Below are positions 23,971 through 36,452 of a DNA stretch of 64,000 nt, piece by piece (position 1 is the stretch's first letter; each line of letters opens with the position of its first letter). Under the pieces are notes generated by a model. The model was not told the DNA's origin, searched no databases, and worked only from the letters and a program-made list of their open reading frames with translations. The DNA comes from Eleginops maclovinus (taxonomy: Eukaryota; Chordata; Actinopteri; Perciformes; Eleginopidae), in NCBI RefSeq assembly GCF_036324505.1, contig NC_086352.1, positions 7,150,501-7,214,500 of the forward strand, written 5' to 3'. Both the position numbers and the translations under genes were made by a program.

Positions 23971-25294
23971 TTAAGGTCTGTGTCACACTGCAGGAAGAGG
24001 ACCTACAGTTGAACCCTGCTGCCTCCATCGCTCCTGCTCTCCAGCCTCATCTGTTTCATCACTGCATGTTGCAATATTAGTGTCATAAATCCAAATAATC
24101 CTCAGAACAAAATGACCAAAGCTTGTCATTTGCCATCCAAAATGACCCGTATGAGTTTTCCGTCCGTGACTCATGTGAGTGTTTGTCATTTGACCAGCGA
24201 TTTGGCCGAGGATTCATGATGAGATTTATCCATCTCAAGATGTTAAGAAGGATTTTTCTGAATCCGTTTCAGTTGGATGGAAATATTTGGTGTTATACTC
24301 GGTTTGTTGTGTTTATGCCACAAAGTGAATGTGGTGTTGTGAAGCCTAGTGGTAAGAGATAAGCTTTACATGAAATGATCAGCCCTCCATCTTGAACATA
24401 ATTCTTGTCAAATTAAACTCTGCTTACAAACACATGTACCGTAACCTAAAGTACAATCTATAACCACGCTTTTTATTCAAGGTACAAAACGACGTTGCCG
24501 TTTTGGATAGGTGCTGCACAGTGCATACTGTGGGTTAGCTAGCTCAGTTTGCAGGAAGATTAATAGCCAACAGTTACAGTAAGAATCAAGGTTTTGTACA
24601 ATAACAATAGGTTCATGTGACTGAAATGTGGTTTTGGTTTTAATTGTAGTGACATACAGCTCAATTTGGTGCATATATAGTTGTTAGGGGGATCCCTGTT
24701 CAGCCCCTTTTTAACTAAGGCCAAACCATTGTCCAGAGAAATGATGAAGAAACCTGGATTATTCTCATAAATATTAGTTGAGCTCACCACAGAATCATGC
24801 AGTCTGTCAGAATAAAAAGTGCTAAATGCATGTCACATCTTTCTAGTGCCCAGAAAGACCGCTTGAAATAACTTGTTTAATCCGACTAACAGCTCAAAAC
24901 CCCCAAATATTCAGCCTGTATTGACATACAACAAAGTAAATAAGAAGTGTGTGGAGCCACATTGCTATTTTGCAATCATTGTGATTAATTGTGCAGCCTT
25001 ACACGTGACGTATTTGACTAAGAAATGAATAAACTTTGAATGTATCTCCCCGTATTCGTTATGTTTCTGTCATCCCTTCTAGCATCACTGGTGCATTATG
25101 AGGAGGTTTCACGAGGAGAGGAGCAGTAGGAGTACTGTTGATGCTTTTTCCTGACAGACATGAGCAGCATACGGGAGGGTCTCCTGCTCCCTTTGTGTTT
25201 CATGAGCTGTGACAAACAAGGTCTGCAGACCGGACACACTGCACTGTCAAACACAGGCATGCAGCCAAGGACGTGTCCATATGTGTGCTGCAGA
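23971..25294. other. Unannotated stretch
   Basis: No recognised gene or repeat; short frames only. Confidence 0.45.
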
Positions 25295-25323
25295 AACACA
25301 CACACACACAAACACACACACAC
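25295..25323. repeat. (CA)n microsatellite
   Basis: Short CA tract with one AA interruption. Confidence 0.95.
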
Positions 25324-26186
25324 TTTGTGCAGCGAGAGACAGCCTCGGCAGAGATGTGTTATCTGTCCTATCTGTGCTGTCACATGTGCAGTGAGCGGTG
25401 TTCCCTCTGCCTCATTACCCATCAGCCTCTCTGGTTTGGTCACTGTTAGAGTCTCTCTTTTTGTTAACCAGGTTTAACTCAGAATAATGAGAGGCTGCTC
25501 ACAGATCTGTTTCTACTCAGAGAGTAAAGTGGAATCTGATGGTGAAGTCTCCGCTGTGCTGAAGTACCATGACAGCTCCTGACACACATGATTGTAAAAA
25601 GAACTATATGTACAATATATTCACTTAATATCTCTCGTCCCTTTGGAAATATTAGATAAGTGTCTTAGTTGTCCCTGCCACAGTGACAGTTTGGTCCTCT
25701 TCACTTTTTTAAAGCACAATTTGTTCTGGATGAAAAATAGCTTACATCAAGACATGTTAAAATGCAAAGAGAAAGGTTTATATGTACAAAAACAAAAATA
25801 CTACACAATGTTATGTAGTACAGAAGTGTTGTTCCCCTTTGGGAATATTCTCTTATCATTGGTGTCACTAAGGCTTGCTCCGAGGCATGTCTACTAGCAA
25901 ATAAAATGAATCAGACGTACACTAAGAAAACACACAATGCGATTCAGATGTAATAATTAAACATTGTCCAAAAGAAGTAACTAAAATTAAATAGACTTTT
26001 ACTTAAGTTTTTTGCATTTTATCCTGAGATGTTTGAACGTAACCCTTCCTTTTATCTACTTTTAATCGGATCCATTTGTCCCAATCACCTTTCACAAACA
26101 TTATTTGGTAGAATTGTTCTTAACAGCTCGCAACAAGACATGATTATATCAAATGAGAACACTTTGTGTGTCTGCACAATAACGCA
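25324..26186. other. Unannotated stretch
   Basis: Nothing recognised. Confidence 0.45.
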
Positions 26187-26533
26187 GCGTCCACACGGTT
26201 CCGTTGCGTTGCCGCTTGCCGGTGGGCGTGTCCGGCGCTTGGGGTTAACGCGACCAACAACCAATCACATCAATCGCCCGCCCCGGACACACATACACGC
26301 GGTTTGATTGGCTAGCGCTTGTGCTGGCCTATTTGCATACGCAGGATTTGATTGGCTGGCACTTCCATCGGCGCTTGAAAAGTTGCACTTTTCTCAACTT
26401 TCACCACGAGCAACGCAGCCAAAGCGAAGCCACGGAACCACAATGCAGTTCGGCAACGCTCGACGTCACCCCATTCAAAGTGAATGGGAAGGTGCGTCAA
26501 GCGTCAACGCAACGGAACCGTGTGGACGGGCCG
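26187..26533. mobile_element. Inverted-repeat DNA element, GC-rich
   Basis: A 24-bp perfect inverted repeat, starting cgtccacacggttccgttgc at 26189 and ending gcaacggaaccgtgtggacg at 26528, brackets about 290 bp that are far richer in GC and CpG than the surroundings. The right end runs on as ggcc. No transposase. A clear target duplication was not found, so the superfamily is left open. Two internal gatttgattggct/ggtttgattggct repeats lie near 26300 and 26347. Confidence 0.75.
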
Positions 26534-27249
26534 AAAGAGAACACAATACTGTAGACAAAAAGATTACAAAAATGGGAATTATTCAAAAAAACGTACTAAG
26601 GGCGCAAGCAACGTCATGTCATTTCCGTAACCTGGTTTTAAAATCACCTACACACGGGAATACGTCATGGTTTCAGGGTGGACTACTGCGCGGTCAATGA
26701 TGTCACGTATTGTAGCCTCAGATATGTTCTATCCCCAGTCTGTCCATAATTCGTTATGCAATTTTTCCTTAACCTAAACATTTATCTAGTCTGACTGAAT
26801 ACTAATCCAGATCCCTTTTGTTGAGACACCACGGACTCAAATACAGTCTCGAGTTTCATTAAATTAAACTCGCTCTCTCTTTCGACGAATATCAAAGCCT
26901 GGAGATATTTCAGCATGATGAAGCCTGGCTGTACACCATGTGACTCCTCTGGGCTTAGAGAGGGATTTAGCAGAGGGGGGGGGTAAAGGTCTCCGTCTGC
27001 CACTCGACTCTCCAACATCTCCTGCAGACCCCAAAATCTGTCCCACACAAAGCACTGGAGCAGAATGCATAAAGATCTCATTTTTGGTGCAACATAAAGG
27101 CTTTATTTTGATTTTCAAATGAAATACAATATGCAAACTGTCCCAGCTACATCTTTATTTTAAATATACTGCTACTCCTTTAACATGGTGTGCTTATCTG
27201 CTCAATGTAACGTGTGCATACTTGGCTATCTTTATATTTGCTTTGCGTT
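26534..27249. other. Unannotated stretch
   Basis: A run of nine G lies near 26976. Nothing else recognised. Confidence 0.4.
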
Positions 27250-27318
27250 ATCTGCATATATATTCTGCTGTTGTCATGATGTTCATTTCCCCGTTAAATA
27301 AAGTAATTCTGATTCTGT
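27250..27318 (+). repeat. LINE 3' tail fragment
   Basis: The bases ttcatttccccgttaaataa followed by agtaattctgattctg resemble the 3' end and terminal short repeat of a fish LINE. Confidence 0.35.
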
Positions 27319-29376
27319 TTATTCCAGGTCTAGTCTGAACATTTTAAAAGTGAAGCATTAAGTGTGAGCGTGCAGTTTACTGACATCAAACTCTATTTTA
27401 TAATACATGAAGTGGATCAGAAAGGAAGCGTTGGAGAATGGAAATCCTCTGAAGCTCATAAATATTACATTATTTTTAAGAAGAAGTGCAGTGAAAGATA
27501 TTCAATGCTCTCTGTCTGCAGAACATTTGAAATGACATCAGTTTAATTTCCTTTTTGCTGCCACATGAGAGGGCATGAATTATTGAATGCATGTGTAATT
27601 TCTTGGTTCAGTGAAGAAGAATAAAGCTGGAAGACATTAAATCTTTGACCATTAATACCACACAGACTGCAAATGATTAATTATTGTTGTTGTGATTATG
27701 AAGTCTTTTATTTGTTAGTAAACCTTGATGTCTGATCTAAACATGCGAGATAAGAAGCACAAAGTTCTTCTCAAAACAGGAAGCAGCCTTAAAGATCGTG
27801 GGTGTCGTGGAAGCTGAGGATTTGTACTATCTGATACTTAATGAGCTTTCCTTTATGCACCCTCTAATGCTGTTTCTTTAGCCCAGTATTCCCTGTCTAG
27901 TGCAAAAAAATAGTGTTAATAAAAAGGAAAGCCAATATGAAAGAGACGCAACACACCGCTGGGTCATCAGTATCTCATTTACTGAACATGCATCATGCAA
28001 AAACATCCACATTGCATCGAACTTCGTCTTCTTTCTAGGTTGCATTGACACTTTGAAAGAAACGGGGGCTTCTTTCACTGCTTTCTGTTTGTTTCAGCTG
28101 ATTTACTGCCGTGCACCAACAAATAATCAATTATCTTACATGTGTATTCAATATTAATCTGGCTTCTGAAATGTTCTACACTAAGTGCGGATGTTGACAT
28201 TTTTGCATTGAAAATGTAATATAAAATGTAAACACTGCAAACGTCACTGCACATCAATGCACAATGCTACCACTTTTGAAACAGATCTTTAACCACATAC
28301 TCGGATATTCTATTGCTCAGTAATTTCCACTTTCAGGTGAAATCCTGCATCAAAGCCAAGCGGAAAATAATAGTCTTCACGTCTTAAAGCTGCTGAGTCA
28401 TATATTGCACCTCAAACCACAAATAAATCCAGAGCTCCGGTTTCTTTACTTTCTCTCCAGAAAAAAAGACAGTAAAAGAAAGGATCAGAAATCTCAGTCT
28501 CAGTGTCAGCCTGCTGCCTGCCACTTGTCTCCCGGCAGACCCACCGGACATCCATCCCCTATTTTTATCTGTAAGCTGTCTCTGCCGTCTGACCAGACAT
28601 CTGACAAACTCATGTTCACCTTCCCTGACAATAATTAATCAACATTTCTCCTTTTGATTAACCACATGTTTCATTTGCTTTACCTTAACCATACAAGTTA
28701 CAACATGCTGTATCTACCTCACCAGCTGTCTGCTGAACTGGAAATACTAACACAATGTGAGCGAGCCAGGTCACGTAAAAAGGAGGAACAGTAAAGTGTT
28801 CAGAGATACAGAGAGACGGTGAACCTGAGGTGAAACGAGCGGGAACTGAACCCCATTAACCCTGATGTATAAATCAACTTCCTGTAGGACCTCTGATACG
28901 CCCCGAGGTAAGTTATTAAAATGCAAGCCTCATTTCAGTCAGGCAGAAAACGTTCCAGACATAGAATAAAAGTAGAGTCATCGCTGTCAGTATGTATTAT
29001 ATTGAACCAAAATCAGTGATTGTCGAACAACATGTTTGAACGCTGCATGTGAGGCAATAGAAACCGGATACGTAACCATCGCTTTTTCATTTCCTTTCAA
29101 CCCCAAAACCATATTCAGCACTATGGAGAAAGAATGTCTGTAAAACTTTTGACTCATTGAACTCCAAACAAGTCAATTTAGAGTCTTGCTTTTATTATTT
29201 TTTAATCCATGGATGTTTTATCTTTGTAAAACTTTCCCCAAGCCCAGGAAAGGGATTATAAAATCAGTCATCACAATGTAAAGTCCATACGCTAAATGAG
29301 GAATGGTGGGCGGGGCCAGCGAGAACAATTACTGAGCATATTCAGGTGGCTACAAAACCAGGAAGTAAACCTTTTG
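27319..29376. other. Long unannotated stretch
   Basis: No gene or repeat recognised. Frames up to 85 codons are not supported. Confidence 0.4.
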
Positions 29377-29383
29377 CAACAGG

Positions 29384-29544
29384 TTTCAAGGTTTCAAGGT
29401 TTTATTTGTCATATGCACAGCAGATACAGCGTATATATTGGCAATGAAAATCTTATGTCGCGTGCTCCTCCAACAACTCAACATACATGGTGCGAGTTGT
29501 TGAGGAGCTCGAGACACGGCAGCCATCCTCGGCGCCATCTTGCT
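29384..29544 (-). mobile_element. Retroposed LINE-derived short element
   Basis: On the minus strand it begins agcaagatggcgccgaggat and ends in the LINE-type tail gtgcatatgacaaataaaac plus cttgaaaccttgaaa. Perfect 7-bp direct repeats caacagg at 29377-29383 and 29545-29551 mark a retroposition target duplication. At 161 bp it appears to join the 5' start and 3' tail of a LINE with the body missing. The same tail occurs at 45186-45236. Confidence 0.65.
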
Positions 29545-29897
29545 CAACAGGCCAGCAATGCTCAGTGGACTTAATGAGAATTGGAGCCATCTTTAGGGCT
29601 TAATCTAGTTCTTATGATACATCCAAAACACACTTCCATCAACAGTTGAATAACAATATATGGAGCTTCTTTATGGCAGGATCCTTCAACAAGTCCCTGA
29701 CCCGTCGAGTTGAATCCCCCACGAGGCAGGACGTTACCCACTGAGAAGTCTAAATGTATTTTTGGTTCGTTATGAAACTATGGCTGGCTGGGAAAACACT
29801 GCTCTGAACAAAATGAGATTAAACCACAATTTAAGAAGAGTGAATAAGCAGGATGGAATTGTGAGGTTTTGCAGACCTTCCTTTAGATGTTTTAGAG

Positions 29898-30343
29898 CAG
29901 GGTGTCAGGGAGGGGGCCACATTTGAAGTGGGCCTCACCAGTAAAATCATAGCATAATAACCTATGAATTGCGCAACTACACGCTGTTCCCTTTAGTGCT
30001 AAAAGGACATTTACAGTTAATGAACTTTGCTTTTATACTTTTCTTTACATCCATCAGTGTAGTAATCCATAAACTGATGGTTCAGTCACCTGCCCTGTAA
30101 ATGTATAACATGTATAGATGTTTTAGGTTAGTGGAAAGCAATAATATTAAGTCCAAATAGGTTCAAACAGGTATTTGTTTACATAATACACTTGATTAAA
30201 GTCAATGATTCTGTTTTATCAGAGTACAATAGACATAAAAGTTGTGAAAATTGCTGATGAAGTGGGAGAATTTTGACCACGGGCCGGAATAAACCCTCTG
30301 GTGGGCCGATTTACGTCTGTGTGCCGTATGTTTGACACCCCTG
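29898..30343. mobile_element. Non-autonomous hAT element, 446 bp
   Basis: Ends cagggtgtcagg and gtttgacacccctg form the short inverted repeat of a widespread fish hAT family, with the subterminal gggccggaataaaccctctg and gtgggccgat also typical. The 8-bp target duplication ttttagag is perfect at 29890-29897 and 30344-30351. No transposase frame. Confidence 0.88.
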
Positions 30344-30351
30344 TTTTAGAG

Positions 30352-31284
30352 TCACAACAAAGTTGAAAGTGTTTTCAACCCTAAAGAAGTGTTTAAAGTC
30401 CCACAGACTCAGAGACACCGACTGTAAGCATTGGGATCAGAGCTGTTAAAGTGCTGAAGGTAAATCTAAAGGTTGTTGCCAAAACAACTCTCAGCCTTCT
30501 CTTCAGGCTGGTTAATCATAGTACTAACCACGCTGACATGACTCCGCCTGGCTGAGTCTCCCTCCTCGCCTCCCTGACTCATCAGGATGAATGCCCCCCC
30601 CTTTCTTCTTTACACACTGCTCATGTCTCTGATGATGAGACCGGTGTAAAGAGGCCAACACACAGCGGAGCGCCTCCAAATTGAGCAGAGTCTAAATGAA
30701 GCGTATTAGGCCATCCTTCTTCTTCTTCTTTCTCTCTGCCCCGTCACTCTCTCCCTGGGTAATACTCGAGTAGCTGAACCTTTATTTCTCCAAGAAGAGA
30801 CAACATGACAATTAATTAACTGAAGGCTCTGTCCTTCAGAGTGTGTGTAGGTGTTCAGAAGACAACAGATGTTTCCTTTACAGGGTGTTGAGGTGTTGCT
30901 CCACAGTAAGGATTTTAAAATGACAGATGGGATTGTATACACAAATACACATCAGAGTCAGAGAGGACAGCCAGGAGTGTCTTGTTATAAAGTCGAGCGC
31001 TCAGAGAGTTAAAGCAGCGCCAGTGGCACTGACAAGTCGTTTGAGGCAAACCAGTGTTTTCATAAAGAGAGGGAGAGGGAGTTAAAAGAGGAACAGCATT
31101 TTGTCTGAGAGGATCTTTCTCCTCTGTTTGATTCCTCCTCTTAGTGGGAGTTGTTTGTTTGCTACTCAATGCAAAGCAGGATTGAAACAGAAAAAGGTCT
31201 GATTTGAGGAAACTGATGTTAGTTTAATATTGAATAATATGCAAAACACCTCCAAACAAAGCAGTGAGTCCATTAGATATAATT
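30352..31284. other. Unannotated stretch
   Basis: Two AP-1-like tgactca matches occur close together near 30540-30590. No gene recognised. Confidence 0.4.
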
Positions 31285-31660
31285 TTAAAAGGCTTTATTA
31301 GGCTCATTTCCAAGTCCATATTTGTATTAATGTCCCTCCTGGGACATGTCTCCATGCTGTAATGTTCAAAAAGCTCTTTATTTTGCTCATACTGCTAATG
31401 CAGCACTTTTTTCACCCTCCGTCTGAAACCAGAGCCCAGTCTGCTCTGAATGGTTAGCTGGCCGGCTCTGTTGTGATTAGTCAACTGCTTAGAAGATGTC
31501 CCGCTCTCCAATGTACAATTAGTTGAAGCACTAGCCAAAAGAAGCTCGAGTGTTACAGTGATGCCACTATTTAGCCTTTGCAGACCATTGACATGCACAC
31601 AAACCTACATCAACACACTACAGGAAAGGGAAACTCCCAATGAGCATAGCGGGCCTTTAA
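31285..31660 (-). mobile_element. TTAA-flanked MITE, full-length, minus orientation
   Basis: TTAA occurs at both ends (31285-31288 and 31657-31660). The inside is the reverse complement of 49808-50162 in order: gggacatgtctccatgctgt, tcaaaaagctctttattttg, tgctgaaaccagagc-type block, ctctgttgtgattagt, and gcagaccattgacatgcaca. The target site and ends suit Kolobok/piggyBac-like elements. The 67-codon frame inside is not a gene. Confidence 0.75.
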
Positions 31661-34096
31661 TAATTCACCATGTGATATACACTGTTCAAATAAACCTCTA
31701 CCCCGCCGCTTTAATGCTGAATCACTGAAACGATCAACTGAACATCAATTGATTCCTACTTCTTAAAAATGATGCGGTGCTCCACATGGTTTAAGTTTAG
31801 CCCCTCAAAAATCAGGTTAAAAGGGTGGCGTTTGGAAGTTTTTGTGTTATAAAGAACTCTAATATTTATCCTATATTGCGTCGCAAACATTTGGCATTAA
31901 CTGGGCGTAACACACATTGCATTTCAACGGGGAATGAATCAAATAAAAGTGCAGGTGATGATTGAGTTGAAAGCCCTTCAGTAAAGCTTTCCTCACCAAC
32001 TTGTTTTGCAGTAGAAAAAGTGTGAAATGGAACCGTTAAATCCAACAGGAGAGCGCGTGCCAGACAACAAACACTTTCAGCGCCAACCAGGGCCGAGCCA
32101 AGTGTGCCACTGCAGGAAACCCAGAGCCAACAAACACAAAAGCAGCAGCTTCTGAATCTGCCAGCAGGACTGGGAGTACTTCCTTACTGGGCTAGGGTTA
32201 GGGCTTTTATTTTTGCAATATTTTCCTGACCTTTATTTGTCCGCTTACAGAAAAAAAAAATAGGCTACACCTTCGTCTATCCATTACTTCATCCAGTAAA
32301 GCTCTCAGTCTGCTTCAAACTGAGTGCTTGTCGGGATATCCAACAGCTCTCACCAACATCAGAGTTTGGAAAGGAGGTCCTACGATTTGTGTGTCTTCAC
32401 AATCAGACACTCTTACAACCAAGTGATTGGAGAGGAGTTTGAAACTACTTCAATCACTTTCACCATGTACAAATGAACCCAACTTTACAATTTGCTCTGA
32501 CACAGACAGTCAAAGTGTCGCAATTATCCCCAATTTTCAGATCACTGTCTACACTCCAAAAACACGGCAGACCTCAGCAGTTATTACACATCTTCCCTTT
32601 AGTCGTGGTCAAAGTGACGCTCTGTTCGAGGTTTGGGGCAAAATAGATCACGTGTGCTTTGTCCGAGACAGTCGGTACTTTGTTTGATGTTATGAATAAA
32701 GAACAGTGTCAATAAGAACTGAAGTTACAGGTACCGTTGGCTAACCCTTTACCGAACTTAGGGCTGCAGGATTCAGAAAAAATAACAAATTTGGATAATT
32801 TTCAAACATAAATGCAATTGCGATATGATTCACGTTATTTGAGCGACTGATCGTTTTTTAAAACATCTGATTGATTGATTCATGATTTAATGACTCAATA
32901 AACTGGGTAAACTAATTGGACATGTGTTATCTCCATTAAGGACGACGCTTTTAGCTTTCAATACCGTTTTATTTCTAAAGAAAAACAGCGTGTGCACGGC
33001 TACATGTTCCCAAAACTGTTGCTCTTCCCACTCCCAATCACCCCGACTGTACCGGTGAAGTCACTTAAATACCCTGTGCCCCATTGCGTCATCCACTGCT
33101 CACAAACCACAGAAACATACAAATGGGAACAACAATGCTGAAGTTATAATAAATGAGTATCTGTACCAAACTCATTTGTTTAGGTAAGTCTGTAGTATAC
33201 AATTTGAACGTTTGCAGCCCTACTGTTCACATTAGCTGACATCTGAGCAAATGTATTTCCTCCTTTGAAATGCCTCACCACGCTGGACTGATGAACGTTG
33301 GAAGAACAACATTAAAGTCACATTTGCATCGGCCATTTCTGAAAGAATAAAAGACAAACTTGCATCTTCCACTGCAGAGGTTGGAAGATAATATGTTGGA
33401 TAGATTCGTTGGGGCGACGGTTAGGAAACCTTCACTGTGAAAAGCTTCTCCATAACTTTACTTGCAGGATCTCTGTCGGCTCCTCATGTCGAGGCTGTCA
33501 GGGCAGGACTAAAAGTCAAGCTATTCGTCAGAAAGTCTCCAGCAGTCGGGCTTTACTGGCTGGTGACATTTTAAAAGGACCACTATGACACTTGAGTAAT
33601 TTCCCTGTTGTAATCTGCTCTATGAATATCTTGCCTATCCTACAACATTGATTTAGTTAGGACTACATTGATTTAGAACTCCCATATATTTTATTTGAAT
33701 GAACCAGGTCTTAATTTTCCCTTCTGCAAAGTTTTTGTTCCACTAAAACATCTAAATAAGAATAACGGCTAGCTTATTGTGAAGTGGGTTAAAAACTGAA
33801 TGAGAAATGTAATTCCATATTTGCACTTTCAAAGGCTGTGACCTGGTGCTACAGCTTTCCATAGCTTCCAATAAAAAGTGACATCAGTAACCCTGAAGCA
33901 CGCAGCCGATATGAAACCCTCAGCACTTAATAAAGCAGCCCTGCAGCAGCTAGAGGAAATACATTCTTATTGAGAGGAAGTGAAGATCATCCTCTAAACT
34001 AGATTTTCAATTACTCTTAAAAAAGGCTGTAAATTTACACTCTACCTCATTGCATTTCATTTTAATTTAAAAACTGCAACTTGCACAATAGTATGA
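31661..34096. other. Long unannotated stretch
   Basis: No gene or repeat recognised. The longest open frame is 86 codons at 32427-32687 (+) and is not supported. Confidence 0.4.
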
Positions 34097-34098
34097 TA

Positions 34099-34620
34099 CA
34101 CTGCCCGGCCAAAAAAAAGGTCACAGGCCTGTGGGGGCAGTGCTATGATCTGGGGTTGCTGCAGTTGGTCTGCTCTAGGTTCAGCAATGTGCCCAAAGAA
34201 TGAGGTCAGCTGACTCCCTGAATATACTGAAGGACCAGGTTATTCCATCAGTGGATTTCTTCTCCCCTGATGGCACGGGCATGATCCAAGAGGACAATGC
34301 CAGGATCCATCGGGCTCAGATTGTGACAGAGTGGTTCAGGGAGCATGAGACATCATTTTCACACATGGATTGGCCCCCACAGAGTCCAGACCTGAACCTG
34401 ATTGAGAATCTTTGCGATGTGCTGGAGAAGACTTGGCGCAGTGGTCCGAATCTCCCGTCATCGATACGAGATCTTGGAGAAAAATGAATGCAAGACAGAA
34501 ATAAATGTAGTGACGTTGCAGAAGCTCGTGGAAACGATGCCACAGCGAATGCGTGCCGTGATCAAAGCTGAAAGCGGTCCAACGATACTAGAGTGTGACC
34601 TTTTTTTGGGCCAGGCAGTG
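34099..34620 (+). mobile_element. Tc1-like transposon, internally deleted, DD36E type
   Basis: Terminal inverted repeats cactgcccggccaaaaaaaa (from 34099) and tttttttgggccaggcagtg (to 34620) are both present. A TA sits at 34097-34098; the right TA has become TG. Directly after the left repeat the sequence enters the second half of a transposase, so about the first half of the gene is missing. It is therefore a deletion derivative able to move only with help from an intact relative. Confidence 0.85.
34200..34487 (+). pseudogene. Tc1-like transposase, C-terminal fragment
   Basis: An open stretch of 95 codons holds the last two catalytic acids: the D of [11 protein letters not shown] and the E of [14 protein letters not shown], separated by 36 residues. 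DD36E spacing is that of the Tc1/mariner group I know as Incomer, rather than the usual DD34E. In-frame stops lie upstream (a tag about 24 bases before the ATG) and at the end of this stretch; the usual NPIEN is changed to NLIEN. The first catalytic D and the DNA-binding domains are absent. Not functional. Confidence 0.8.
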
Positions 34621-34621
34621 T

Positions 34622-35459
34622 GTGTGAATATAGTATCCATTGTGTATTGGTAGTCTGGTATTCTAACTTATTCTGTAGATGTTGTTATTCTTTTTTTTTT
34701 TCATTCAAGCAAAAGTATATTCTACAATAATGACTTTATAGAAAAACAGAAAGAGGAAGAAAAACAAAATCCTAAATAAAATTTAAAAAGAAACTCAACT
34801 GAATGTAATTTCCTTAGGTCTTTTTTATTTAATGTCTTAATTTTCTACTGTATATTTCAATATGAAAACACAGATCAAAAGCTACTAGTGAAACATACAA
34901 ATTGAACAGCTTAGTGTGTACAGAAATGCAATGTTTACTCCAAATATACGTCCACTTTTCTGTATTTCTTTAAACGTTTTCCCTTTAATTATAGAGAATT
35001 AAAAAGCAAATAAAGTCGCAATGCCTTCTAATGGCATGTTTAGTTAAACTTGTATTTGGATTTTAAATACTTATTTTTACTTTTCTACCGTTTGTTTCAC
35101 TCCGCAAACTATTATAAAACCCTAAGATTGAGCAGCCGAGTGTGTACACATTCTCAGTGTTTACGGGACCCTCAGGAGAGCGGAGGTAATGAGATTATTG
35201 AGCCGTGGCCCCTCCAGCTCTTCTCTAACCTTTATGTGAACAGCTCTCAGTGCAAAACAGTCATAACATATACACAATAATAGTTATCTGCACCTCCGTC
35301 GTCAGATAATCGCCCACTCTGTCGTCTAATGATGCAGAGGCACACAGCACACCAATGAATAGAGGCTTCAATAATAACGGTCAGAGTGATAAAGCCTTTC
35401 CTCCTTTTGTTTGAGAGCTGGAGACCTCCGGCCAACCACACATCTCACAGCAGATAAGA
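34622..35459. other. Unannotated AT-rich stretch
   Basis: Nothing recognised. Confidence 0.4.
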
Positions 35460-35481
35460 AACAAATCTGCACATCACATCG

Positions 35482-35555
35482 CTCTTCACAAAGGCCACAA
35501 ACCCCACACCTCAACCCTCTACCGCCATAAAGGCTCATGGGAAATCCAAGCCGAG
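35482..35555. repeat. Duplicated segment, copy A
   Basis: Runs cttcacaaaggccacaaacc, ctcaaccctctaccgccata, aaggctcatgggaaatccaa. It matches 36777-36875 in the same order and orientation; the two copies flank the 40-bp minisatellite. Confidence 0.6.
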
Positions 35556-35881
35556 AGTGTGGCAAAAACAGATCTCCTTTTTAAAAGAGACAGGCTGCTG
35601 CATTGATGGAATAAGGATGTCAAATCTTTGATATGTTTTAATACAAGACTGAGTTGAACTACGTGACCTCGTATGAATCGACAAAAAACACCTAAAATAA
35701 AAACCACACTGTTTTCGTCAATCAGAAAATGACATGGATTACTTCTTTAATATGTGCTTTATTTTTATGTGGAGAACACGAGACGTTGGATTCATGATGG
35801 CTTAACTGTCCCAGGTAAAGAACAGAAAAAGAGAACAAGAGAAGGAAAGAGAGAGCTGGACGTCAGAGAAATCAACAGAAG

Positions 35882-36420
35882 CAGACAGGAAGTAACACTA
35901 ACGGGAACAGCAGAAGAAGAGAGACAGGAAGTAAACACTAAAAGGAACAGCAGAAGAAGACAGACAGGAAGTAAACACTAAAAGGAACAGCAGAAGAAGA
36001 GAGACAGGAAGTAAACACTAAAAGGAACAGCAGAAGAAGAGAGACAGGAAGTAAACACTAAAAGGAACAGCAGAAGAAGACAGACAGGAAGTAAACACTA
36101 AAGGGAACAGCAGAAGAAGAGAGACAGGAAGTAAACACTAAAGGGAACAGCAGAAGAAGACAGACAGGAAGTAAACACTAAAAGGAACAGCAGAAGAAGA
36201 CAGACAGGAAGTAAACACTAACGGGAACAGCAGAAGAAGGCAGACAGGAAGTAAACACTAAAGGGAACAACAGAAGAAGAGAGACAGGAAGTAAACACTA
36301 AAGGGAACAGCAGAAGAAGACAGACAGGAAGTAAACACTAAAAGGAACAGCAGAAGAAGACAGACAGGAAGTAAACACTAACGGGAACAGCAGAAGAACA
36401 CAGACAGGAAGTAAACACTA
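35882..36420. repeat. 40-bp minisatellite, about 13.5 copies
   Basis: Unit: cagacaggaagtaaacacta then aaaggaacagcagaagaaga. Copies start every 40 bases from 35921 to 36401; the first (35882) is 39 bp. Variation is limited to gagaca/cagaca at the start and aaagg/aaggg/acggg in the middle, arranged in patches, which implies recent growth. 40 is not a multiple of three, so it is not a protein repeat. Confidence 0.97.
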
Positions 36421-36452
36421 ACACTCTTTTTTAAGAGTTTACTTCCTGTCTG
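36401..36452. repeat. Hairpin: inverted copy of minisatellite unit
   Basis: The last unit start cagacaggaagtaaac (36401-36416) is followed 20 bases later by its exact reverse complement gtttacttcctgtctg (36437-36452). Inside lies a second small stem, actctt/aagagt around four T. The array thus ends in a foldback. Confidence 0.93.

Noticed and set aside
32190..32212. Telomere-like ctagggttaggg motifs, also near 13370, 20985 and 38150
   Set aside because: Only one or two TTAGGG-like units at each site; too short for an interstitial telomeric repeat.
35882..36420. Regular 40-bp array considered as a CRISPR array
   Set aside because: Whole units repeat with no unique spacers, and the context is a vertebrate genome. 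The same applies to 62968-64000.
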